From Psittacicella gerlachiana (lineage in GTDB: Bacteria > Pseudomonadota > Gammaproteobacteria > Enterobacterales > Psittacicellaceae): a stretch of 34,474 nt of DNA. The stretch covers positions 1-34,474 of the forward strand of contig NZ_NRJF01000023.1 in the NCBI RefSeq assembly GCF_003585965.1. The letters run 5' to 3'. A program made the translations under genes and the position numbers. Of the stretch, positions 17,201 through 24,905 are shown piece by piece (position 1 is the stretch's first letter; each line of letters starts with the position of its first letter). The notes beneath the pieces are model-generated. The model saw only the letters and a list, made by a program, of their open reading frames with translations. It was not told the DNA's origin and searched no databases.

Positions 17201-20200
17201 TTTTATTTGCTCAGCCAGTCCTTTTAATCTTGCCCCCGCTCGATTTAAAGTTGCTCTAAGGATATTACGATCAATCCCTCGTTCTTGCGTAACCGCAAAA
17301 AGATTACGGACTAATTCAAGGAGATCAATTTGCTCTTTTTGTAACCATTTACGGTAAGTGGTAATATTTTGGGTTACTTCACGCAGATTATCAATAATTG
17401 GGCTACGCTCATACTCATTAATTACCGCTCGCTCCATATTAAAGGTCATACTATAGGCAAGATTACCCATATCCCCATAAGCAGCTTTGAACTCACTCTC
17501 GTATTTTTTGAGAATTTCTTCATAAATTTGCATAGAGGCTGTAAAATCAGGGGCACTTACTTTGGTTCCTAGTTTACGTAACTCAGGATAAACCACTTCA
17601 GCAAAAGCTCCCATGAGTTTAGCAATCTCTTGCTCTCCTGGAATTTGCGTTGTCTGTGCCTTTAAGCCTTGGTTTTGGGCAAAACGAGCGATTGCTCCTG
17701 CTAGAGTTTGTTTAAAACTTGGTAACTCATGGCTCTTACGGACACGATATTTCAAGCTCGTTCTTTCAATACCACGCAGAGCTTTAGGTAGTTTTGCATA
17801 CTCAGGTTGAGTTGGTAAAAAATGATGCCCAAGAATCGAGTAAGCTTGTTCAAGGTTACCACAATTGTAAACTATTTGTGGCCAACGTCTTGGATCTTCA
17901 GTTCGAGGTAAACTCATTCTTGGCTTAAGCTCAAACTCAGGGTTTACCGGCAGGCGTAAAAGTTCTTCGCGATCACTAAAGTGATAGAGACGATTTCTCA
18001 TCCCCGCATCTCCCACGACCCAATTAGCAAAATTATATTTGAGATTATGCATCATACTCATAATTTGCCCATCAGGATTTTGGGTATAGCTTTGCTCTAA
18101 ATAACCTAGGTCATTATCAAAGAGAGCTCGCTCATAAGGCGGAATTACTAGTAGTTTAGGTTTAATGCGGGTATAAGAGAAGTTACTATCAGCTCGTTGG
18201 ATTTTACCTTCGCTCGTACGTGACTGCCCACGATAGAAGATTACATCTAAGCCCACATATAACTTAAACTCTAAACGTTTTAAGTCGACAAAGTTAATCA
18301 GACTTTGGAGGTTATAGTGACTTGCTACTAGTGGTAAACCTAGTTTCTCTTCTTGTAAGAAAATGGTCGCTTCATTCGGACGTACTGCACTATCACTATA
18401 CTTAAAGAGACTGCTATAAGCTAAAGTATTGGCAAACTCTACTTGAGCTTTAAGTTTAAGTAAACTCTTATAGTTTTTCTTAATAAAGTTCAGATCAATA
18501 ATTTGCTTACTATAGCGTCCGCGAGTTTGGGTCTTAGCTACTTCCCCAGTTGCCTCAAGCTCTCGAACTTGAACTCTAGGCATGTTTTTGCTTAGAGGCA
18601 CGCCAAGGTCATCTCTTGCTATTTCCTCAGTTTGAGTTCTCGTAAGAGTACTAGTTACAACCTCTTGCTCACCACGTAATTTCGCTAAAGCTTGAGCTAC
18701 CGTGAGTCCAAAAATTCCCGCCTGCTTAAAGCTATGTACTACTTTTGCCACAAGAGGACTTGCCACTTGATCTAAATAATCTTGCGCTAAGTTATCAATT
18801 AGTTGCTCACTAAATGGATTAGCCACCTCTAATGCAGATTCTGGGACTAAGACCTCACTTAGTCTTGGTAGGTCGCCCGCTTCAATTTGATTTCTTACTT
18901 CGCTCGTAACTCTGAGGATGACATGAGCTAATTCTATTCCTCGTAAACGTTTGAGGTAGTATTCCTCTAAAGTAATATGCCCAAGAGCAAATTGCACGGT
19001 TAAGAACTCAGTAAAGAAAGTAAATTCATGGTACTTATAGAGAATCTGATCCTCTACCCCAAAAATATAGTTAAAGCCGAGTTCATTTGCCTGCTCAGAG
19101 TTTTGTAAGAGGTCATTGTAAATTTCATGGAACACACTATGTTCAACTAAGACATCCCAAGCAAATTCTGATTCGGGATAATCTTTGAGTTCAGCAAGGA
19201 AGCGAGCTAAAGAAACTCCGACCTTCTCTTCATAGCTTTTTCCGGTAGCCATCTCTAAAGCATTAGCATTAAAGCCCTGCTTCGCAGTAAAGGTATCTGC
19301 CCCTAAGTTGTCTACCAGTTGACGCTTAAAGTTTAGTTTACGAGCAAAGATTTTGGCTAGGGCGTGATCTAGTTCTTTAAAGTTATGTTTATAGCGAGCG
19401 ATTACGCTTTCCGGTGTGTTACTCGGGAAAATCCGCTCAATAAAACTTAACTCCGAAAAATAATAGATCTCAGCTAAACCTATGTATTCAACAAAAGTTT
19501 GTCTAATTATCCCAGGTAAGCAAAGATCTATATCTTTGGCTTCAGATAATTGCTTAGCCACTTTAACAAACAAGTTATCTTCTTGGACAAGATTGTGATT
19601 AATCGCACTTAAGTAGTCTAACGCAGTTAAGCTTGGGACTTGTTTAAAGCTCTCAACATATCTCTCACAATTTATTGGCGTTGCCAATTCGCGGTCTTCG
19701 AGGCAATCGATTTCTCGCTCTATCAGTTGCCTCGCTTGCTCGGCTTCTTGCCCGCTCATAAATACCGCAAGAATTTCATCAATCGCATGGAGCAGTTGAA
19801 TAATAATATCTTGAGCTCGAGCTACTAGTTCCTCTACTTCAAGATCATCAGTACTTTGTTTAAGAACCTTAGCTCCTAACTCATGTAAAGGACGACTTAA
19901 AAGTCTAAAGCCCATAAACTGATTAATTGGTTCAAGGACACTGAGAATATCAGCGGTTAATACCATCCCTGCTTCATACCCACCTACAGGCGAGAGATAA
20001 CTCCCACGTTTGAGTTGCATATCACCAAAGGCTTGAGCATAAAGTTGCTTGTAGTTTAACTCAAAAACCTCTAAAGCAAGATCTTCTAAAGTCTGAGGAT
20101 ACTCACCCTTTTGAGCTAGTTTGAGATAATTTTTTTCTTTAACCTCTTCTACGTACGCCTCTCGCTCCTCAAAATATTCAAACAATTGCTCATGGAAACT

Positions 20201-21547
20201 ATCCGGCACAGGGGGATCATTAACATCTAGAGGTTCAAGGAAAAAAGCATTGCCATCGAGCATCCCTAAAGGCATGCTCTTACTAATGGTATCTTCTTCA
20301 ACTTGAGCTCGTTCTTCACCACGGATAATCAGTAACCCTAAACGTCTTTCAAGGGTTAAGAAAGCATAGTAAGGATAGGTTTTAGCGATATAAGGTAGTT
20401 CTAAACTAAAGAACTCTCCAACTTTTTCATCCCAAGCAGCAGGAGTGGTACCTCCCACGATTTCATGACTACTTGGAGTAAAGTATTTGTCGATTTCGCC
20501 AACAAACTCATAGCCATTCTTTTTCTTGCGTTCGCCCTGACTTTGCTCCTGCTCAAGACGCCATTGCTCGATTTCTTGCTTAAACTTATCTCTTTCGGCA
20601 AGAGCTATTGGTGATTCAGTATAGAGGGTATAACCTTGTTTAGAGTTAATGCTCTTAGGCAAAGCTTGCATTGAAGTTAGAGCCTGTGCCTCTCCACTTG
20701 GAGTTGAAATTTCTTTGCTAGTTTTGCGAGTCGAACTTTTTCTTGATTTAGCTTTAACCTTGAGCTTTTGCTCAATCTCATCAAGATAGTCCTCGAGATT
20801 AACTAAAGGATACTTTTCTTCATACGCAAAAATTAAATTATCAAGGACGTGATGCTCACGCAGTCCCTCAATCCCCATTTCTACAAAGGGAGTAAGGTTT
20901 TTTACCACTTGAGCCGGCTCTTGTTGCCAAGAAGTACGTAACTGACCGTGGAGCTGTTCTAAACGCTCTTTTACTCCTTGGTAATAAGCATGATAAGACG
21001 CTTCTTCGAGCTTGAGCTTTTTGAGATCCACAAAATTATTAGTTTGTGGTTTTATCTCTTTACGTAACTCAATAGTTTGACGTAAAGCTTGAGCAGCTTT
21101 GTCTATCTCTTGTAAATCTTGTTCATGTTCTTTAACAAATTTACCAATTGAAGTTAAAAAGAGTTCAGTATGCTTTTGCTCTAAATAATATGTATTTTGC
21201 GTTGCTTGATCATAAACTAAGAGTCCAATATCCGGAGACTGTCCTCCGATATATACCGGAATATGGTTTAAGTCCGTACCCGCTTGTTGAGCTAACTGCG
21301 GATCGAGATTTAAACTAAACTCTTGTTGTGCTTTTTCTCCTAAACGTAAGCCCGTATAGGTAGAACGATTATCAAAGAAACTATGATAATCAAAAGTATT
21401 TGCTCCAACAAAGTCTTTAAGGTTAGTATGCTTACCTTTAATTACACTTGGAGCAGAATCTAAAATTAAATAGTGCTTGGCTTTTTTCATGCCAAAAGTT
21501 TTGGCATCATAATGAAAAACAAAGTACTTATTTAAAATATTTTGCAT
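14273..21547 (-). CDS. Giant protein A, 2424 residues, family not recognised
   Basis: A single uninterrupted frame of 7.3 kb. There is no signal peptide and no convincing transmembrane segment, so it is predicted to be cytoplasmic. It is rich in Lys and Glu and looks mostly helical with coiled-coil-like parts (for example about 1500-1560). Low-complexity Lys/Ser/Thr linkers at about 260-300, 1670-1700 and 2080-2120 divide it into at least four blocks. I see no Walker, protease, nuclease or toxin motif and no tandem repeat. It starts 12 nt after rsmE with only a weak AGG site, so it is the last gene of thiI-rsmE-giant A. It shows no clear similarity to giant B despite near-equal length. A structural scaffold or a lineage-specific effector are guesses only. 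The intact length argues that it is under selection. Confidence 0.85.
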   Translation of the reverse strand: MQNILNKYFVFHYDAKTFGMKKAKHYLILDSAPSVIKGKHTNLKDFVGANTFDYHSFFDNRSTYTGLRLGEKAQQEFSLNLDPQLAQQAGTDLNHIPVYIGGQSPDIGLLVYDQATQNTYYLEQKHTELFLTSIGKFVKEHEQDLQEIDKAAQALRQTIELRKEIKPQTNNFVDLKKLKLEEASYHAYYQGVKERLEQLHGQLRTSWQQEPAQVVKNLTPFVEMGIEGLREHHVLDNLIFAYEEKYPLVNLEDYLDEIEQKLKVKAKSRKSSTRKTSKEISTPSGEAQALTSMQALPKSINSKQGYTLYTESPIALAERDKFKQEIEQWRLEQEQSQGERKKKNGYEFVGEIDKYFTPSSHEIVGGTTPAAWDEKVGEFFSLELPYIAKTYPYYAFLTLERRLGLLIIRGEERAQVEEDTISKSMPLGMLDGNAFFLEPLDVNDPPVPDSFHEQLFEYFEEREAYVEEVKEKNYLKLAQKGEYPQTLEDLALEVFELNYKQLYAQAFGDMQLKRGSYLSPVGGYEAGMVLTADILSVLEPINQFMGFRLLSRPLHELGAKVLKQSTDDLEVEELVARAQDIIIQLLHAIDEILAVFMSGQEAEQARQLIEREIDCLEDRELATPINCERYVESFKQVPSLTALDYLSAINHNLVQEDNLFVKVAKQLSEAKDIDLCLPGIIRQTFVEYIGLAEIYYFSELSFIERIFPSNTPESVIARYKHNFKELDHALAKIFARKLNFKRQLVDNLGADTFTAKQGFNANALEMATGKSYEEKVGVSLARFLAELKDYPESEFAWDVLVEHSVFHEIYNDLLQNSEQANELGFNYIFGVEDQILYKYHEFTFFTEFLTVQFALGHITLEEYYLKRLRGIELAHVILRVTSEVRNQIEAGDLPRLSEVLVPESALEVANPFSEQLIDNLAQDYLDQVASPLVAKVVHSFKQAGIFGLTVAQALAKLRGEQEVVTSTLTRTQTEEIARDDLGVPLSKNMPRVQVRELEATGEVAKTQTRGRYSKQIIDLNFIKKNYKSLLKLKAQVEFANTLAYSSLFKYSDSAVRPNEATIFLQEEKLGLPLVASHYNLQSLINFVDLKRLEFKLYVGLDVIFYRGQSRTSEGKIQRADSNFSYTRIKPKLLVIPPYERALFDNDLGYLEQSYTQNPDGQIMSMMHNLKYNFANWVVGDAGMRNRLYHFSDREELLRLPVNPEFELKPRMSLPRTEDPRRWPQIVYNCGNLEQAYSILGHHFLPTQPEYAKLPKALRGIERTSLKYRVRKSHELPSFKQTLAGAIARFAQNQGLKAQTTQIPGEQEIAKLMGAFAEVVYPELRKLGTKVSAPDFTASMQIYEEILKKYESEFKAAYGDMGNLAYSMTFNMERAVINEYERSPIIDNLREVTQNITTYRKWLQKEQIDLLELVRNLFAVTQERGIDRNILRATLNRAGARLKGLAEQIKMLGGAATYKAVAQEEDLASKTQDLINNVVNKGKQKHEQVQEQLPQNLSAHERSLQEQITQRLLAELEALNNQVEELLTLNERYLADGIMASSKPQELVSEADKQDQEFARELVGDKAKDLIELCLNSLERLYLRARMISKEYQRLKNDPQAQAKIVKTVEQDLWKLEVEWCRLVARLLSAGADKKLLRETSDKAIAAGLRPIVVAQVDEVVNDKAKEKDFITAVELIEAYQQKSRKGKRKGKKAQEQDKLEALNLNFENFKAAGVPSSKPEPVYDESAYASTPEFKLKRREQVKMTYRQRLEDDFFPQTADRVFKRVFNETFNELDECLKTFVMRELSVKYYDIEFKEEDFENLSVAQIREQFKDPEVYNRIIARFPGIANPVMVELFSAQVVRQHFKFRRIIRFNRLRKFITDPQLATDRVGRYVNELYEDLIESYRVLYLRGSTPAGAINGMRVLNEKFDELYNKEMGIIELNRDQPTLAKIANYYGEGERKVRAAHFEQMQNEFVLHKQGHITLEMTPKSVNYLKVRLAQGLQKYNYSNLELKLALDYFVEQYKLLNVAALKYVFIVTKRGKQVNDLMGRSELNLNTIFALSKFTGLINRRINERQELQSKRFYQFINRFTTVTEVEVKESKPLYIAPPVVIATETKIEPVPATQEGKLEHLAKIKPEQYELVVQVFNNITQGVEAIDLEDLLTLLVALPDLERKTKVKLMAWVIAVTTNIELSLVEQVLSHPKFLEYYTHFFALDQALRKHAKLLAQVENFIPVNEKGVRRKRPKALKLPMVSSQQALQNPLGTPVTKFSPQEFALLPKNLRTNAFALFILKNDLEYKEHKRTLQQQLLQNFTKYFGSQAKKEFLLFLDFSLHVQQNYWRSKAFGKLAPWVLLKEKLGYDSFNQNRDFVSVPQNCSLLYKSPYYWNGHDLTNLVLAPNGFAKLQANYLGMQTYLNSNKAELENLGYRFARFFDTQQRKDKE

Positions 21548-21559
21548 AAAATACCTAAA

Positions 21560-22315
21560 TTAAAGATCGCCTAACAAGGCTTGTAAAATCGCTAACGCTG
21601 TTAGACCTGTGGTTTCGGTACGTAAAACTCGTGGACCTAGATTAAAATCACTAAAGCCAACTTCAGCCGCTTGAGCAATCTCAGCGTCGGATAAACCACC
21701 TTCTGAACCTATGAGCAGATGTACCTTCTCATAAGTATCTTGAGGAATGGTACGTAGACGCTGACCTGCAAAAGGATTAAGATTTACATAAAGTTGTTTT
21801 GCTGAGTTTTCTTGGCTTGCGACGAGCTTAAAATAATCTTTTAAGTCAATTGCAGGATTAAGACGAGGAATAGTATCACGATAACTCTGTAAGCAAGCTG
21901 AAACAATAATTGCTTGCCAATGCGCCATTTTCTTTTCTAAGCGCTCGCCACTTAAGCTTACTCCACAGCGTTCGGTAAACACGGGAGTAATTTCGCTCAC
22001 TCCTAATTCAACTGCTTTTTGAATAGTTAAATCCATGCGATCACCACGAGAGATGCCCTGAATCAAGTGCAAATCTAGTGGTGACTCATTATCAGCTTGG
22101 ACATACGCTGTCAGTTCGACTTGGGCACGTTTTTTTTCGACATTAACCAGTTGCCCTACATAATGTCCTCCCGAGCCGTCAACCACATGAATTTCTTGCC
22201 CTACACCTAAACGTAATACCTTACACAAATGCTGAAATGAAGCCTCTTCCAGTTCGAGGGTATAAGGCAAGTCTACCTCTAAAACTTGCGAATGATAAGT
22301 TCGATATAAACGCAT
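21560..22315 (-). CDS. rsmE: 16S rRNA (uracil(1498)-N3)-methyltransferase RsmE
   Basis: This SPOUT-class enzyme methylates N3 of U1498 in 16S rRNA using S-adenosylmethionine. The 251-residue length is normal. An N-terminal PUA-like domain (1-75) precedes the methyltransferase domain with Arg-Gly-Asp-Arg-Met-Asp-Leu (about 90-96), Lys-Ala-Val-Glu-Leu-Gly-Val, Leu-Ile-Gly-Ser-Glu-Gly-Gly-Leu (about 201-208) and Leu-Gly-Pro-Arg-Val-Leu-Arg-Thr-Glu-Thr (about 227-236), the knot motifs of the family. It starts 7 nt after thiI and ends 12 nt before giant A, so the three are co-transcribed. Confidence 0.96.
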   Translation of the reverse strand: MRLYRTYHSQVLEVDLPYTLELEEASFQHLCKVLRLGVGQEIHVVDGSGGHYVGQLVNVEKKRAQVELTAYVQADNESPLDLHLIQGISRGDRMDLTIQKAVELGVSEITPVFTERCGVSLSGERLEKKMAHWQAIIVSACLQSYRDTIPRLNPAIDLKDYFKLVASQENSAKQLYVNLNPFAGQRLRTIPQDTYEKVHLLIGSEGGLSDAEIAQAAEVGFSDFNLGPRVLRTETTGLTALAILQALLGDL

Positions 22316-22322
22316 AAATTAC

Positions 22323-23852
22323 CTACTTAGTTAAAGACGTAATTTGATCATCGTTCTCTGCCCCTTGTTGCGTCGGCTCGGCAAAAGAAAATTCTTTGGA
22401 TAATACCGCTACATTTTTATAGCCGTTTTCAATTAAGTTTACCGCTTGAATGCGACTTAAGAGCCCTTTAGTACAGTAAAGCACATAACGTTTACTTGCA
22501 TCTAAATCCGCAAATTTGCTAGCAAGATTAAAGAATGGAATATTTAAAGCCTCTACAGGCCATGGATTTTGGGCTTGCTCAAAAGTCTCAGCATCACGGA
22601 CATCAATAACTACGTCAGTTTCAGGATTTAAGTGCTTAACAAAGGTTAATTGCGTTGATTCTATATGAGCTAAATCTTGTTGAGCAATATCACGGAGGTT
22701 TTCTACCTTCGCTGTGCTCAGAGCTTGCTCGACTAAAGCTTCAATATCCAGTTTTGCTTCTTCTTGAGCTAAAACTTGCTCATCAGCGGCTATGGTTGGT
22801 TTTTTCCCCATAATCCCACAAAACTCTTGTACTCGTGCCGAAATTTCTGCAGTTTGAATTTCTTTAGCTAGATGAATAATTTCTTCTTTATCCATAGCTA
22901 TAAGCGGACGTAACACGGGAATCTTACTTACCTGTTCAATTACCGCAAGGTTTTTTAAAGTTTGTGAACTAACTTGCCCTAAAGCTTCTCCAGTAACTAG
23001 ACCATCAATATGTAAACGACGAGCGACTGCATTAGCGACACGATAGAACATACGTTTTAAGCATACCCCAGTATAACCATCACTTACGGAGTTAGCGATA
23101 TTAAGCATAATGTCATAAAAGTCTACAGTGACAAATTTCACATTATGCGAAGCTCCATAGCCTTGCCAAATTTTACGAGCAATGCGTTTAACATAATACT
23201 CGTGTTCTTGTCCGCCAAGATTAAAGAACACATAATGGAGTTTACAACCACGACGTAGCATTTGCCATGAAGATACTGCAGAGTCATAGCCCCCAGAAAT
23301 CATCGAAAGAACGGCATCTTGAGTTCCAATAGGGAAACCTCCAAGCCCACTAAACACATGTTCAATTAAGTAAGCTTGATCATTTTCAATTTCAATGCGT
23401 ACAGTTTCTTGAGGATTGGTGAGCTGAACCTTAGTTCCTTCAATGTGTTGACGTAAACCGCCTCCCACATAACGTTCTATATCTATAGATCTTACTTCAT
23501 GCTTCCCTTTACGTTTTACACGTACACAAAAGCTTTTATGAGCCAAGCGTTCACGATTTAATTCTAGCACTTCCTCAAAGAGTTGATGCATATCCGTAAA
23601 AGGCACGATTTTAATTTTGAGGATTTTTTGAATACCTGGAATTTGACGGAGAATTTGGACAAATACCGGATATAATGCGGGATCGCATTTAGCACGAACA
23701 AGAATATTGTCCCAATTTGGTTGGAGTGAACAATCTAGCTTATAGGTTTTTAAGCTTTGACGAATATTCGATGAGAGAATTTTAATAAAACGTTTACGTA
23801 CTGAGTCAGACTTAGTTACTATCTCAGGATGAAGTTTAATACGCAAATGCAT
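22323..23852 (-). CDS. thiI: tRNA 4-thiouridine sulfurtransferase ThiI
   Basis: ThiI makes 4-thiouridine at position 8 of tRNA and relays sulfur for the thiamine thiazole. In its 509 residues a ferredoxin-like/THUMP region (1-165) precedes the PP-loop Ser-Gly-Gly-Tyr-Asp-Ser (186-191), then Thr-Gly-Glu-Ala-Leu-Gly-Gln-Val-Ser-Ser-Gln (287-297), a conserved Cys345 in Glu-Phe-Cys-Gly, and a C-terminal rhodanese domain with catalytic Cys460 in Tyr-Cys-Thr-Lys-Gly. Both cysteines expected for sulfur transfer are present. The C-terminus runs about 25 residues past the Escherichia coli enzyme with an acidic, Gln-rich tail. AAGGAA lies about 11 nt ahead of the ATG. First gene of its operon. Confidence 0.96.
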   Translation of the reverse strand: MHLRIKLHPEIVTKSDSVRKRFIKILSSNIRQSLKTYKLDCSLQPNWDNILVRAKCDPALYPVFVQILRQIPGIQKILKIKIVPFTDMHQLFEEVLELNRERLAHKSFCVRVKRKGKHEVRSIDIERYVGGGLRQHIEGTKVQLTNPQETVRIEIENDQAYLIEHVFSGLGGFPIGTQDAVLSMISGGYDSAVSSWQMLRRGCKLHYVFFNLGGQEHEYYVKRIARKIWQGYGASHNVKFVTVDFYDIMLNIANSVSDGYTGVCLKRMFYRVANAVARRLHIDGLVTGEALGQVSSQTLKNLAVIEQVSKIPVLRPLIAMDKEEIIHLAKEIQTAEISARVQEFCGIMGKKPTIAADEQVLAQEEAKLDIEALVEQALSTAKVENLRDIAQQDLAHIESTQLTFVKHLNPETDVVIDVRDAETFEQAQNPWPVEALNIPFFNLASKFADLDASKRYVLYCTKGLLSRIQAVNLIENGYKNVAVLSKEFSFAEPTQQGAENDDQITSLTK

Positions 23853-23880
23853 AAAAAATGAGTTTCCTTGCTGGTAACAA

Positions 23881-23907
23881 AAAATTAGGTAAAATTTACC
23901 TAATTTT
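23881..23907. promoter_or_regulatory. 13-bp palindrome in the thiI leader
   Basis: Arms at 23881-23893 and 23895-23907 are perfect inverted repeats around one base. As minus-strand RNA the hairpin is followed by a U-rich stretch, so it may act as an attenuator between the thiI promoter and its start; as DNA it could be an operator. Confidence 0.5.
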
Positions 23908-23937
23908 CTGTGACATAAATAAAAAATTGTATCTGAG

Positions 23938-23989
23938 TTAGAGAGAAATAATCTTCGCTCTCTAAGCGGTTATATTATACCGCTTTTTT
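23938..23989. promoter_or_regulatory. Two adjacent hairpins overlapping the likely thiI promoter
   Basis: TTAGAGAG (23938-23945) pairs with CTCTCTAA (23958-23965). AAGCGGT (23964-23970) pairs with ACCGCTT (23979-23985) and is followed on the plus strand by T, so it can terminate plus-strand RNA antisense to thiI. On the minus strand the loop region reads TATAAT (23979-23974), a good -10 for thiI with only a weak -35. Confidence 0.5.
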
Positions 23990-24415
23990 CCTCTTAAAAC
24001 TCTAAAAAATACCTAATTACAAAGCAAAACAAGAATGTTACTCCAAGAGTAAATTATCTTTACATCCAGCTCATCCTCACCACCAACAAACACTACCCAA
24101 CTCATTCCCACTCAGAACTCAGAATTAAACTCTCCCCAATCATAGTTAACTTATTATTAAATCCTCACTACTCCTAGTTAAACTCTAACCCTAAAAACTC
24201 TACTCATTACTCCAGTAAGTCACTATTCCCTCGTGCAATTCTTATCTAAGAGATAAATTTCTCTGCTTTTTCATTTTACCTTTTTCATTTTGATAAAATT
24301 TTGTTCAAAATCATTGCTTAAACTTTTTGTTTATTAACAAAAATCAACAAATGACATATTTTTATTCAAGTTAGCAACTCATTTGTAAGTTTAGAAGCAA
24401 CGAATGCAAAAAAAG
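23990..24415. other. Non-coding region, C-rich and G-poor on the plus strand
   Basis: No gene seen. Between about 24055 and 24230 the plus strand is rich in C and A with very few G, giving an unstructured bubble of the type Rho binds. A 6-bp hairpin lies at 24038-24052. The remaining part up to 24415 is AT-rich. Confidence 0.4.
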
Positions 24416-24431
24416 TGTGATCTAGATCACA
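24416..24431. promoter_or_regulatory. CRP-cAMP binding site, perfect palindrome
   Basis: TGTGATCTAGATCACA is the consensus CRP core with perfect symmetry, flanked by A-rich sequence on the left and GTTT on the right. Its centre is about 70 bp upstream of the start predicted for the TATAAT at 24482-24487, a class I activation distance. Confidence 0.92.
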
Positions 24432-24481
24432 GTTTGGAACTTTTAGGTAAAATTTTTTTAAATTCCTTAATTTTTAAAGCT

Positions 24482-24487
24482 TATAAT
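24482..24487 (+). promoter_or_regulatory. -10 element of the CRP-dependent promoter
   Basis: Perfect TATAAT. The -35 position 17 nt upstream (24459-24464) is poor, as expected of an activator-dependent promoter. The start should be near 24494. Confidence 0.7.
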
Positions 24488-24493
24488 ATAAAT

Positions 24494-24599
24494 AACATAC
24501 ATCTCTCATATATAAATGTCTCTGTTTGCTCTGACAAAACACTTGTTAGAGTACTTGTAATCTAAAAAGGTTAACTTGGTTAACCTTTGTAGATTTTTT
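24494..24599 (+). ncRNA. Candidate CRP-activated small RNA, about 106 nt
   Basis: Between the predicted start and a strong terminator lies a short RNA with no significant frame. A 9-bp hairpin (24529-24537 with 24543-24551) contains one G-U pair in plus-strand RNA that would be a C-A mismatch on the other strand, supporting this orientation. The terminator (24559-24575 with 24579-24595, one mismatch, 3-nt loop) ends in a U tract up to 24599. About 35 nt of single-stranded 5' region remain for target pairing. It does not look like Spot 42 or CyaR. Alternatively it is an attenuated leader, but no plus-strand gene follows for over 700 nt. Confidence 0.65.
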
Positions 24600-24600
24600 C

Positions 24601-24699
24601 TTATTTGGCTTTCTGATGCACAACTTTATGACTTAGAGTTAGCCTTAATTTATCCTTAATAATATCCCGTAAAGAACCTCCTCTTAGGGATTTAGCCAT
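24601..24699 (-). CDS. Possible 32-residue small protein within a stem element
   Basis: The ATG at 24699 lies just inside the 5' arm of the stem element 24628-24711. The peptide starts Met-Ala-Lys-Ser-Leu-Arg-Gly-Gly and is basic. Its centre resembles the 30-residue frame at 24906-24998 (both have Leu-Arg-Gly, Gly, Leu, Ile-Ile, Leu-Arg-Leu and His-Lys in the same order). There is no ribosome site directly ahead of the ATG. A chance frame is quite possible. Confidence 0.2.
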   Translation of the reverse strand: MAKSLRGGSLRDIIKDKLRLTLSHKVVHQKAK

Positions 24700-24711
24700 G
24701 TTCTAAGTCAT
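24628..24711. other. Stem element 1 of the intergenic array
   Basis: ATGACTTAGA (24628-24637) and TCTAAGTCAT (24702-24711) are perfect 10-bp arms. Inside, ATCCC (24664-24668) pairs with GGGAT (24687-24691) and a further short stem exposes a 6-base loop: ACCUCC in plus RNA (anti-Shine-Dalgarno-like) or GGAGGU in minus RNA (ribosome site or CsrA-type GGA loop). A T run follows on the plus strand (24711-24715). Confidence 0.5.
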
Positions 24712-24750
24712 TTTTATATTATTAGGTTGTTCATAGCCTAGTATTACTAA

Positions 24751-24807
24751 TTTGTTAAAGCTAACTTTAACTACAGAGCAACTTTTATTAAAGCTGACTT
24801 TAACAAA
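24751..24807. repeat. Stem element 2: two near-identical palindromes 33 bp apart
   Basis: A 17-nt sequence of the form TTAAAGCTRACTTTAAC occurs at 24755-24771 and 24788-24804, differing by one base. Each copy is itself palindromic, and the spacing of 33 bp puts both on one DNA face. The outer flanks (TTTG, CAAA) extend pairing between the two copies into a 10-bp stem. This is typical of a double operator for a dimeric regulator, or a foldable RNA. Confidence 0.6.
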
Positions 24808-24877
24808 CCTCTTGTATCGCTTTTGAGGTATTTGGAACCTCCTTGAGTTCTTCCAATCGAGAGATTCGGTTACACAT
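24800..24877 (-). CDS. Possible 25-residue small protein within a stem element
   Basis: The ATG at 24877 is preceded by AAGGG at about 8 nt and lies inside stem element 3. The peptide begins Met-Cys-Asn-Arg-Ile-Ser and ends Glu-Val-Cys, helical in character. An internal AGGAGG on the minus strand is part of a small hairpin. Confidence is low because short frames are common in such sequence. Confidence 0.2.
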   Translation of the reverse strand: MCNRISRLEELKEVPNTSKAIQEVC

Positions 24878-24903
24878 ACTGTCTACCCTTGAAAGCGATA
24901 CAA
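24812..24903. other. Stem element 3 of the intergenic array
   Basis: Perfect 12-bp arms TTGTATCGCTTT (24812-24823) and AAAGCGATACAA (24892-24903). Inside are a 5-bp hairpin GAGGT/ACCTC (24825-24829 with 24837-24841) and a 6-bp hairpin (24853-24858 with 24863-24869, one bulge) capped by GAGA, a GNRA tetraloop in plus-strand RNA. It shares the nonamer GAACCTCCT with element 1. Confidence 0.55.
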
Positions 24904-24905
24904 CC

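Noticed and set aside
14724-20601. Several 60-75 codon frames inside giant A
   Set aside because: Shadows of the long frame in other phases; none has its own start signals.
855-23985. CAAGCGGT-like uptake-signal sequences (855-862, 22441-22448 and the inverted AAGCGGT pair at 23964-23985)
   Set aside because: Too few copies in 34 kb to exceed chance, and no Haemophilus-type AAGTGCGGT was seen. The inverted pair is explained as a hairpin.
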